From: Bacteroidota bacterium
GTDB lineage: Bacteria; Zhuqueibacterota; JdFR-76; DREG01
DNA length: 6,579 bases
Direction of reading: 5' to 3'
Assembly (NCBI GenBank): GCA_030624545.1
Contig: JAUXJX010000117.1
Span: 1-6,579, forward strand
The translations under genes and the position numbers were made by a program. Numbering within the stretch: position 1 is the first letter of the stretch; each line of letters begins with the position of its first letter. The notes beneath the pieces were generated by a model. That model ran no database searches. It saw nothing but the letters and a program-made list of their open reading frames with translations, and was not told the origin of the DNA. This document shows, in pieces, positions 1-6,049 of the stretch.

Positions 1-804
1 GACTACCGAGGAGCCATGGGGCTGGCGGTTGGGGATTGGGATCTGGATTCCGACACGGACATGTTCATAACCCATTGGATTGCCCAGGAGAATGCTCTTT
101 ACAACAACCAGCGCGCCCAGTTGGCTGTTTATGGCAATGCCGGGCAAAATGCGGTCAGGTTCATTGATGAGGCGGACCGGCGTGGCCTGGGACAAATTGC
201 ACTGGACTATATCGGATTCGGAACTTTCTTCTTCGACTATGACAATGACGGCGATTTGGACTTATTCGTAGCGAATGGAAGCACATTTCAAGAGAAGGAA
301 GATCCAACTCTTTTGATCGCCATGGAAGACCAGTTATTCTGGAATCGCGGAGCAGATGACGGATTCTACGAGGTTTCAGCGGTGAGTGGAGCGTATTTCA
401 AAAGCAAATTCGTTGGCCGGGGCGCCGCATTTGCCGATTACGACAACGATGGTGATGTCGATATATTCATAGCCAACAATGGCGGGCCCGCCGTCCTGCT
501 GAGAAATGACGGCGGCAATCAAAATAATTGGTTACAAGTCAGCCTCCGGGGCGCGCAGAGCAACAGCCAGGGCGTGGGAGCAACAATCCGTCTCGTTGTC
601 GGGGGGAATGTCCTGATTCGCCAGGTCGGCGCACAAAGCTCCTATTGCTCGCAAAACAGCTTGATCGAGCATTTCGGGCTGGGAAGCCAGACGTTCGCCG
701 ATACACTCGAAGTCAATTGGCCGAGCGGAATACAGCAGCGATCATATGATATACCGGCAAATCAAACCATACGAGTGCAAGAAGGCGAAGAGATTCAACA
801 ATAG
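1..804 (+). CDS. CRTAC1-family protein, VCBS/FG-GAP repeats plus C-terminal ASPIC/UnbV domain (5' partial)
   Basis: The frame is open from the first base, so the start and N-terminal part lie upstream; 267 residues are visible. Three FG-GAP/VCBS-type blades can be seen. Each has an acidic calcium-loop motif: a degenerate one at residues 12-20 (DWDLDSDTD) and two good ones, DYDNDGDLD (bases 235-261) and DYDNDGDVD (bases 436-462), each followed by a hydrophobic strand and 'ANG/ANNGG'. From about base 526 the sequence (NWLQVSLRG, GVGATIRL, then NWPSG near the end) matches the ASPIC/UnbV domain that closes CRTAC1-type proteins. Such proteins are usually exported or surface beta-propellers whose role is mostly unknown; the secretion signal would be in the missing part. 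The gene ends 12 bases before a TPR protein, suggesting a shared transcript. The family call is firm; no specific function can be given. Confidence 0.9.
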   Translation, partial: DYRGAMGLAVGDWDLDSDTDMFITHWIAQENALYNNQRAQLAVYGNAGQNAVRFIDEADRRGLGQIALDYIGFGTFFFDYDNDGDLDLFVANGSTFQEKEDPTLLIAMEDQLFWNRGADDGFYEVSAVSGAYFKSKFVGRGAAFADYDNDGDVDIFIANNGGPAVLLRNDGGNQNNWLQVSLRGAQSNSQGVGATIRLVVGGNVLIRQVGAQSSYCSQNSLIEHFGLGSQTFADTLEVNWPSGIQQRSYDIPANQTIRVQEGEEIQQ

Positions 805-816
805 CCCGGGTCTGCC

Positions 817-1695
817 ATGAGAAGATCTTTTCTTGCATTGGTTTCTATCCTGATTTTGACCTTCGCTGCGATCGCAATTTTGAAAAATTGGTCCCGGCAG
901 GCAAGCACTGAAGAAGGGGACGTCGCAATGGCGGTGGGGGAAAAAGAGAGAATTCAGCAATTCTGGACGCTCTATAGGAAGGCGACAGACTACAGGATTG
1001 CCGGAAACATTGAGGAAGCCAACGAACATTACCAGGCAGCCCTGGAGCTAAACGACAATCATGAGGATACGTGGTATTATTTGGCCGCATCATATCGCGC
1101 GTTGCGCAAACTCGATAAAGCGGAAGATGCCTGGAAGCGACTGTCAGAAATCAACCCGGGGAGCGCCCGCGCTCATTTGCAGTTGGGCGGCCTGTATGTG
1201 GATTTCCCAAAAGAGGCGCTATTCTTTAATCCGGAAAATGCCCGGAAGCATTTTCAACGCGCCCTGGAAATCAACCAGGAAGAGACCGGACCGCTGCTGC
1301 GTCTCGGCCATGTCGCCCTCCTCAAAGGAAACCTGTCTGATGCCAAACAGTATTTCGACGCTGTTACTGCGTCCAACTTCAGGAGCGTGGAGGCCTATTT
1401 CCTCAACGGCTATTTGGCCTGGAAGTCCGGGGATTCCGAAACGGCTTTGCTATTAATGGAAGATGCCGTAACTCATTCACGTCCCATGAAGCCTGTAGAA
1501 GGTGTCTTGGGTGAGGGTGATACCAAGACGGGATCAATCCTGGGCCAGTCCGGCCGGGCGAAAAGGAAAGCCCTTTTCGAGGACTATCTCGAAGATTTGT
1601 CCGAACTGGGTGAGCCGGATCGACGGGAAATGGAAGCGAGGTTTCGGCAACTGGATGTATTCCTTACGCAATTACGGCGCAATATTCCGTCTTAG
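817..1695 (+). CDS. Membrane-anchored TPR-repeat protein
   Basis: A 292-residue protein. Residues 4-23 form one hydrophobic segment after two arginines, so it is probably an uncleaved N-terminal anchor or signal with the rest outside the cytoplasm. TPR-like helical pairs follow at about residues 51-82, 84-115, 118-153 (with an insertion around PKEALFFNPENA), 157-189 and 191-222, with the usual W/Y-A-G-A-P spacing (AGNIEEANEHYQAALELN; LDKAEDAWKRLSEINP). The tail from 223 has a GEGDTK segment and a charged helix without clear TPRs. It is likely a protein-interaction scaffold. It starts 12 bases after the CRTAC1-family stop with no clear Shine-Dalgarno, so translation may depend on coupling to that gene. 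CRTAC1-like and TPR proteins are often found together in environmental bacteria, which supports joint function, but the partner and process are unknown. Confidence 0.85.
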   Translation: MRRSFLALVSILILTFAAIAILKNWSRQASTEEGDVAMAVGEKERIQQFWTLYRKATDYRIAGNIEEANEHYQAALELNDNHEDTWYYLAASYRALRKLDKAEDAWKRLSEINPGSARAHLQLGGLYVDFPKEALFFNPENARKHFQRALEINQEETGPLLRLGHVALLKGNLSDAKQYFDAVTASNFRSVEAYFLNGYLAWKSGDSETALLLMEDAVTHSRPMKPVEGVLGEGDTKTGSILGQSGRAKRKALFEDYLEDLSELGEPDRREMEARFRQLDVFLTQLRRNIPS

Positions 1696-1895
1696 CTGAA
1701 TTGTGAGACGCTCTTATAAGATCATAAGTTATCCGCCGCGGTTATACCCATTCCTCAAGAAGATCAGAACACTTATCCGCCTCTTCGTGAATCAATTCAT
1801 GATTCTTGCCGCCAGCCACTCTTTGGTTTTTTATCAAATTAAATATGCCTATCTTGGTTCCGGTTTCTACTTATTCTCAACTTAGTGGATGGCAC

Positions 1896-1917
1896 AGAGC
1901 ACACGGAGAAATGCTCT
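1896..1917 (+). repeat. Inverted repeat in the leader of the lipoprotein gene
   Basis: AGAGCA (1896-1901) and TGCTCT (1912-1917) are perfect 6-base complements around a 10-base loop. The outer GGAT (1887-1890) and ATCC (1918-1921) could extend the stem across an asymmetric bulge. It lies about 20 bases upstream of the Shine-Dalgarno, so it could be an operator or an RNA hairpin. Such short repeats also occur by chance. Confidence 0.3.
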
Positions 1918-1938
1918 ATCCGTTGTGACATTATAGAT

Positions 1939-1944
1939 AGGAGG
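1939..1944 (+). promoter_or_regulatory. Ribosome binding site of the lipoprotein gene
   Basis: A perfect AGGAGG sits 5 bases before the ATG at 1950. It decides the start against the internal ATG at 1974, which would give a shorter n-region before the signal peptide. Confidence 0.8.
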
Positions 1945-1949
1945 TTAGA

Positions 1950-2444
1950 ATGGAAGAGAACAGTCAAAGAACCATGGCTCTGGTCTTGACAACTTTGCTT
2001 TCAATCGGATTGATTGGCTGCAGCCCCACCGTAGATGTTGAATATGAACGCGAATTGCTATTCAATACCGATGTTGAATTTTCCGAAGCTTCCGTCGAAG
2101 TGGGGACGGCGGAGGCTTTTTATAGATACCTTGCCGATGATGCCCTGCTTCTGCCTTCGAGTGTAGGGCCGGTTGAAGGAAAGGACGCGATTCGTGAATT
2201 CATGTCGTCGGGCCCGGAGATTGTGCTAAGATGGCAGCCGGTAAAGGCAGATGTGTCGCGATCAGCAGATCTGGGCTATACCTGGGGAACCTACTGGTTT
2301 GAGACAAAGGATGCCGAGGGGAATTCCGAAAGAATCGACGGCAAATATCTGAATGTTTGGAAGAAACAACCGGACGGGGCATGGAAAGTGCTGGTCGACA
2401 TCGGCAATCAAAGTTCGACACCAACCCGGCAATCTGACCCATGA
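1950..2444 (+). CDS. Small lipoprotein with DUF4440/SnoaL-like (NTF2-fold) domain
   Basis: A 164-residue protein. The signal peptide runs through residues 9-23 and ends in a lipobox L21-I-G-C24, so Cys24 would be lipidated; the +2 residue is Ser, which does not retain it in the inner membrane under the E. coli Lol rule. The n-region (MEENSQR) is unusually acidic for a signal peptide. Residues 33-155 fit the DUF4440 pattern of the NTF2-like superfamily: an early D-x-x-F-S helix, AFYRYLADDALLLPSS, then GKDAIREFM, then beta strands ending YLNVWKKQPDGAWKVLVDIGN. In this fold the cone-shaped pocket binds small ligands or carries catalysis, but no specific activity can be read here. The gene stands alone, with long non-coding stretches on both sides. 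The family call is fairly sure; the function is unknown. Confidence 0.85.
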   Translation: MEENSQRTMALVLTTLLSIGLIGCSPTVDVEYERELLFNTDVEFSEASVEVGTAEAFYRYLADDALLLPSSVGPVEGKDAIREFMSSGPEIVLRWQPVKADVSRSADLGYTWGTYWFETKDAEGNSERIDGKYLNVWKKQPDGAWKVLVDIGNQSSTPTRQSDP

Positions 2445-2514
2445 ACGAATCGGATCATTAAGCGGTAAAGGGTCTCATTTTTCCAACTCATTACCTTTGT
2501 GCGGCTCTGCCCGG

Positions 2515-2563
2515 CCAGGCGGTTTTGGCCTGGAAACAGTCTTTCAGAAAAGACAAAGATTTT
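2515..2563 (+). terminator. Tandem stem-loops, possible terminator of the lipoprotein gene
   Basis: The first hairpin is CCAGGC (2515-2520) with GCCTGG (2528-2533) and a 7-base loop. The second is GTCTTT (2539-2544) with AAAGAC (2549-2554) and a 4-base loop. Both stems are perfect over 6 base pairs and lie 5 bases apart. A short T-run (2560-2563) follows only after six bases, so this is not a textbook intrinsic terminator. It lies 70 bases past the lipoprotein stop. It may instead be a processing or RNA-stability element. Confidence 0.3.
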
Positions 2564-2831
2564 GCTTGACTTTTCCCGATCTGCTCTGCACATTGCCACA
2601 GAAGAGCCCACTCACAAGACATATGCCAATAGGTGGTTGAAAAGCGTTGAACTTGACGAAAAGCCCGGGTGCATATATTGTTCAGGAAATCCCTTGATCC
2701 ATGGTCGGTTCTTAGTCCGGCCCTTGTAGGGTTTAACCAAGGATCTGGGAGGTTTGATATTCAAAAGATTCTCCGCCCAACCTGGCATATTACCATTCAG
2801 CCACATTTTTCTGCCATTCGTCCGGCTCAAG

Positions 2832-2859
2832 TTCACCTTGCCAGAAAAATCCGTATATT
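2832..2859 (+). promoter_or_regulatory. Candidate sigma70-type promoter for the bactofilin-like/phosphatase pair
   Basis: TTCACC (2832-2837) and TATATT (2854-2859) are separated by 16 bases and match 4 of 6 and 5 of 6 consensus positions. Transcription would start near 2866 and give a leader of about 25 bases containing the Shine-Dalgarno. The consensus is assumed from model bacteria, so this is tentative. Confidence 0.3.
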
Positions 2860-2876
2860 AGATCGTGACATAAAAG

Positions 2877-2884
2877 AAAGGAGG
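2877..2884 (+). promoter_or_regulatory. Ribosome binding site setting the start at 2891
   Basis: AAAGGAGG lies 6 bases before the ATG at 2891, a near-ideal Shine-Dalgarno. It shows that the open frame extending upstream to 2669 is not translated as part of this protein. The signal peptide beginning at 2891 agrees. Confidence 0.85.
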
Positions 2885-2890
2885 CTTCTT

Positions 2891-4015
2891 ATGAAGCGGA
2901 TAATATTGGGCATGTTTTTGTCGCTGTCCACTGTCACGATCCTTTTTGCATCCGATTACCGGGGCGCTGAGACGATTCGCGTTGGTGTCGGCGATACGTT
3001 GGACCAGGATCTTTTCGCCGGCGGGAGATACGTGGACATTTTCGGCACCGTCAGGGGAGATGTATTTGCAGGTTGTCAAACAGTTACCGTGGAAGGTGAG
3101 GTTACGCAGGACGTATTGGTGGGCTGCCAACACCTAATCATCCGTGGGAAGGTTGGCGACGGAGTAATCGCTTTTGCCGGTTCGGTCCTCATAACCGGCG
3201 ATGTGCACGGCGATGTATTGTTTTTTGGGGGGGAGCTAAGAATCACCGACGGTGCGACAATTCATGGAAATCTGTTAGCCTACGGCGGGGAACTGTTCGT
3301 GGATGGCAACATCAATGGCTATATCAAGGGAGACTGCGGCAGGGCATCCCTCAATGCCAATGTAGGAGAATATGTCGAATTGGAGACGGAAGAAATCTCA
3401 TTCGGCTCCGAATACCGGGCGGGAGGTGTGACGAAGTTGACGCTCAAAAAGGAGCTGGATGAGGATGAGGTGGAAAACTTGCCGGCAAACCTGGAAATCA
3501 CTGTTAAAGAGCGTGACCGTTTTTTTGAATCGGGCTTTTTCTACTGGTGCTTCTTTTCTATGTTGGTTGTGGGCATCATATTCATCTCCTTGCTTAAGAA
3601 TTTCAGTCATGACTACGTGACCTTTGCCGGTGAAAATGGCTGGAAAAGCCTTGGCCTTGGCGTGGTTTTTTTGATTGCCATCCCGATTGCGATCTCAGTC
3701 TTGTGCGTATTGATCATCACCATACCCGTCGGGCTGATCGTTCTGGCAGTCTTTCTTATTCTGCTATACCTGAGTGCGATGTTTTCGTCGCTTTATGTCG
3801 GAAAATATGTTCTCGGTCTTTTGCAGAAGAATGGTAACTCGAAGATCCTTATCCTTCCTCTTATCGTGGGCTTGATCCTTGTGTTTTTGCTGGCCGAGGT
3901 ACCTTATCTCGGCGTATTGATTGAAATTGCCATTATCTGCTTCGGACTGGGCAGCTTTATAACTTATGTGTGGAGTTTGAAAAAACTCAATGGCAGCAGA
4001 ATTCAAGCAGCATGA
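2891..4015 (+). CDS. Exported bactofilin-like beta-helix protein with multi-pass membrane C-terminus
   Basis: A 374-residue protein. Residues 1-20 are a signal peptide (MKR, hydrophobic core, likely cut near LFA/SD). Residues 48-168 form right-handed beta-helix-like coils in a 17-residue period: coils start at 48, 65, 82, 99, 116 (19 long), 135 and 152, with V-x-V-x-G and G-D-V patterns. This resembles the polymer-forming bactofilin (CcmA, COG1664) fold, but here it is exported. A charged linker (about 171-212, rich in E/D/K) leads to strongly hydrophobic segments at about 217-236, 256-303 (probably a hairpin of two), 319-335 and 337-361. It may be an envelope scaffold held in the inner membrane. 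The stop overlaps the start of the phosphatase gene by four bases (ATGA), so the two are co-translated and probably work together. The fold assignment rests on repeat pattern only; a specific role is unknown. Confidence 0.85.
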   Translation: MKRIILGMFLSLSTVTILFASDYRGAETIRVGVGDTLDQDLFAGGRYVDIFGTVRGDVFAGCQTVTVEGEVTQDVLVGCQHLIIRGKVGDGVIAFAGSVLITGDVHGDVLFFGGELRITDGATIHGNLLAYGGELFVDGNINGYIKGDCGRASLNANVGEYVELETEEISFGSEYRAGGVTKLTLKKELDEDEVENLPANLEITVKERDRFFESGFFYWCFFSMLVVGIIFISLLKNFSHDYVTFAGENGWKSLGLGVVFLIAIPIAISVLCVLIITIPVGLIVLAVFLILLYLSAMFSSLYVGKYVLGLLQKNGNSKILILPLIVGLILVFLLAEVPYLGVLIEIAIICFGLGSFITYVWSLKKLNGSRIQAA

Positions 4016-4557
4016 GCAAGTACTATAGGCTATTTCTCCGGATAGGCGCCGTCATATTGGGCGGCGCCTTTGTTTCCTTTGTGCTCTTGTCTAAGACGGA
4101 GTCAGTTCCCAAGGCTCTTTCAATCGGCTATTTTTATGTTCTTGCCGTCGCCCTACTGTTTGCGGTGGTTCATAAGCTGGTCGCTGCCAAACTCTCTCCA
4201 TTTTCAGCCACGCAGCAGGTCATTCTGCGGAGCCTGCTCTACACCATCGCCATTTCGTTCGCCTATCTGGCCGGGTTCGTTTTTCAGACCGTCGTTCTCT
4301 TGCCATTTGACACCGTGCAGGAAGCCGTTATCGATAATCTCTGGAAGGGATTCGTTTACCTGGTTTCCTCACCGTTTGGCGCCGAGGCATCATCAAACAT
4401 CATAAGTGCCGAATTACGGACGCTGTCGATACCGTTCTTCGCAATGATTCTTCTCATCGGCCTCGTTAGCATTGTGGGGAGTTTTGTGGAAATCCGCTGG
4501 CGTGAGAACAAGCAGAAGCAGGCCGTCGAACAGGCTGAGTTGAATGCCCTGCGCGCC
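4012..4557 (+). repeat. Duplicated sensor module, copy 1 (in the phosphatase gene)
   Basis: These 546 bases encode residues 1-182 of the phosphatase and align without gaps to 5504-6049. By hand count 130 of 182 residues match (about 71%). In one 63-base stretch (4318-4380 against 5810-5872) 54 bases match. Similarity stops after the AELNALRA motif. Confidence 0.9.
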
Positions 4558-5331
4558 GAAAAGGAGCGAAAACTTCTTGAAGTAGATAACCTGAGAAAAA
4601 CCCAGGAGCTTGAAGAAGCACGCCAACTGCAGCTCTCCCTGCTTCCAAAATCCATTCCGATCTTGCCAAATCTGGATATCGCCGTGCACATGCAAACCGC
4701 TACGGAGGTTGGCGGTGATTATTATGACTTCCATCTTTCGGTAGATCAAGATCTTACCATCGCCATCGGAGACGCCACGGGGCATGGTCTGAGGGCGGGA
4801 ACCATGGTTACTGCCACCAAGAGTATCTTCAACGTCCTGGCAGGCGAATCGGATACCCTGCAGGTTTTGGAAAAATTCAGCAACTCCTTTAGGCAGATGA
4901 ATATGGGAAATCTGTACATGGCGCTCACCCTGGCAAAGTTAAGAAACAATAGGCTGACCATTGCCGCAGCCGGAATGCCGCCGGTAATGATTTGCCGTGC
5001 AGCCACACAGGCAATCGAGGAAATTGTACTCAAGGCCATGCCCCTGGGCGCTCACGACGGATTCCCCTATCAACAAAAGGATATAGAACTTGCCAATGGT
5101 GACGCCATTCTCTTCATGACCGACGGCTTCCCGGAGCTTTTTGATGAGAACAAGGAGATGCTAGACTATGCCAGGGTCAAGCAATATTTGAACGAAGTTT
5201 TCGACCGGTCACCGGCGGAGATCATTTCTCACTTAACCGAGATGGCAGAAAAATGGAGGGGTGCCTCTCCACAAAACGATGATATTACTTTCGTGGTCCT
5301 AAAAGTAAGACATCCCAATGGCAGGCAGTAA
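4012..5331 (+). CDS. Membrane-bound SpoIIE/RsbU-type PP2C serine/threonine phosphatase
   Basis: A 439-residue protein. Hydrophobic segments lie at about 8-27, 37-53, 70-97 and 138-160; the positive-inside pattern places both ends in the cytoplasm and residues about 99-137 outside. Residues 163-210 are a charged coiled coil ending EEARQLQLSLLP, typical just before RsbU-type phosphatase domains. The catalytic domain (about 220-432) keeps the metal-binding motifs GGDYYD (D236), GDATGHG (D254), MTDGFPE (D371) and NDDIT (D423/D424), so it should be active. Known relatives dephosphorylate STAS-type anti-sigma antagonists in partner-switching pathways; the substrate here is not in the window. The ATG at 4012 is chosen over an upstream GTG (3970) because it forms an ATGA overlap and aligns exactly with the start of the kinase paralogue downstream. 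No clear Shine-Dalgarno is seen, which suggests translational coupling. The first 182 residues are duplicated in that kinase. Confidence 0.93.
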   Translation: MSKYYRLFLRIGAVILGGAFVSFVLLSKTESVPKALSIGYFYVLAVALLFAVVHKLVAAKLSPFSATQQVILRSLLYTIAISFAYLAGFVFQTVVLLPFDTVQEAVIDNLWKGFVYLVSSPFGAEASSNIISAELRTLSIPFFAMILLIGLVSIVGSFVEIRWRENKQKQAVEQAELNALRAEKERKLLEVDNLRKTQELEEARQLQLSLLPKSIPILPNLDIAVHMQTATEVGGDYYDFHLSVDQDLTIAIGDATGHGLRAGTMVTATKSIFNVLAGESDTLQVLEKFSNSFRQMNMGNLYMALTLAKLRNNRLTIAAAGMPPVMICRAATQAIEEIVLKAMPLGAHDGFPYQQKDIELANGDAILFMTDGFPELFDENKEMLDYARVKQYLNEVFDRSPAEIISHLTEMAEKWRGASPQNDDITFVVLKVRHPNGRQ

Positions 5332-5503
5332 TCACTGCTGGTCAGATATGGGAACAACGAAATCCTCCTCCACTTCGACTTTTCTTGAAACCGCACGTCT
5401 CCAGTCTACTCGTGCTTTTTGCTTTATATCTACCTATATTCTACACACAGAAAGTGCATTCTTAACTCATTTAATCCGCGGATGATCTAGTCATTTAGAA
5501 GCC
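5332..5503 (+). other. Spacer between phosphatase and kinase genes
   Basis: These 172 bases hold no gene. A 5-base-pair hairpin (GCAGT 5325-5329, ACTGC 5334-5338) spans the phosphatase stop but has no T-run. A TATATT at 5435-5440 is preceded by only a poor -35. It is unclear whether the kinase has its own promoter or is read through from upstream. Confidence 0.5.
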
Positions 5504-6049
5504 GTGAACAACATCCATAAAATACTCCTGCGTGGAGCAGCCGTTCTTGTTTTTGGCGCCTTTATCTCGTTCATTCTACTCGCCAAAACCGATTCGACCT
5601 GGAAGGCGCTTTCCATTGGCTATTTTTATGCGGCCTCTGCCTTCCTGGTCTTCGCCCTAGTGCATAAGCTGGTTGCCGCAAAACTCTCTGTTTTTTCCAC
5701 AGGCCAGCAGCTAATTCTAAGAACTCTCCTTTACACCATTGCAATTTCCTTTGCCTATCTGGCAGGTTTCGTTTTTCAGACAATTGTTCTTCTACCCTTT
5801 CACACCATCCAGGAAGCAGTCATCGATAATGCGTGGAAGGGATTTGTCTACCTGGTTTCCTCGCCGTTCGGCGGGCAAGCGCAGGCGCCATTTCTGAGCT
5901 TGGAATTGCGAGCATTGTCCGTTCCTTTTTTTGCAATGATTTTTTTGATCGGTCTTGTCAGCATGGTCGGAAGTTTTGTCGAGATTCGCTGGCAAGAGAC
6001 CAGGCAAAGGCAGGCGGTTGAGCGGGCCGAATTGACGGCATTGCGAGCC
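5504..6049 (+). repeat. Duplicated sensor module, copy 2 (in the histidine kinase gene)
   Basis: This is the partner of 4012-4557, with the same length and no gaps. The best-conserved parts are the third membrane segment with its flanks (residues 71-93 differ at one position) and the outside loop. The most variable parts are the N-terminal tip (2-8), the middle of the second membrane segment (43-47) and residues 124-131. Similarity ends after AELTALRA, where the kinase core begins. Confidence 0.9.

Larger units (their letters stand above)
1696..1949 (+). other. Intergenic spacer, 254 bases
   Basis: No convincing gene. A GTG-started 60-codon frame (1703-1885) has no ribosome binding site and no recognisable protein features. 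A weak AT-rich inverted repeat (CTTAT at 1713-1717, ATAAG at 1724-1728) lies just after the TPR gene and lacks a T-run, so it is not called a terminator. The 3' end holds inverted repeats and a strong Shine-Dalgarno for the lipoprotein gene, listed separately. Confidence 0.6.
2445..2890 (+). other. Intergenic region, 446 bases, with stem-loops and promoter-like boxes
   Basis: No convincing protein gene. Short frames here (for example from 2499, or the upstream in-frame extension of the next gene to 2669) have no ribosome binding site and no domain-like composition. The region holds two adjacent stem-loops (2515-2554) and a candidate promoter close to the next gene (2832-2859). A further TTGACG (2653-2658) with TATATT (2674-2679) has a short 15-base spacer and is less convincing. 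Confidence 0.6.

Noticed and set aside
1703..1885. 60-codon frame starting with GTG in the spacer after the TPR gene
   Set aside because: No ribosome binding site, no recognisable motif, and composition typical of AT-rich spacer.
2653..2679. Promoter TTGACG / TATATT upstream of the bactofilin-like gene
   Set aside because: The spacer is only 15 bases and the leader would be about 200 bases; the pair at 2832-2859 is better placed. Kept only as a weak alternative.
2669..2890. In-frame N-terminal extension of the bactofilin-like protein to 2669
   Set aside because: The ATG at 2891 has a near-perfect Shine-Dalgarno and begins a clear signal peptide; the extension has no domain-like features.
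3970..4011. Upstream GTG start for the phosphatase
   Set aside because: It would add 14 residues that have no counterpart in the paralogous kinase; the ATG at 4012 aligns with the kinase start and gives an ATGA overlap.
4356..5039. Several minus-strand open frames across the phosphatase gene
   Set aside because: They are shadows of a strongly conserved + strand gene with intact catalytic motifs, and show no protein features of their own.
5325..5338. Hairpin GCAGT/ACTGC across the phosphatase stop codon as a terminator
   Set aside because: The stem is only 5 base pairs and no T-run follows.
5412..5440. Promoter for the kinase gene (GTGCTT, 17 bases, TATATT)
   Set aside because: The -35 half matches the consensus poorly, and such -10 boxes are frequent in AT-rich spacers.
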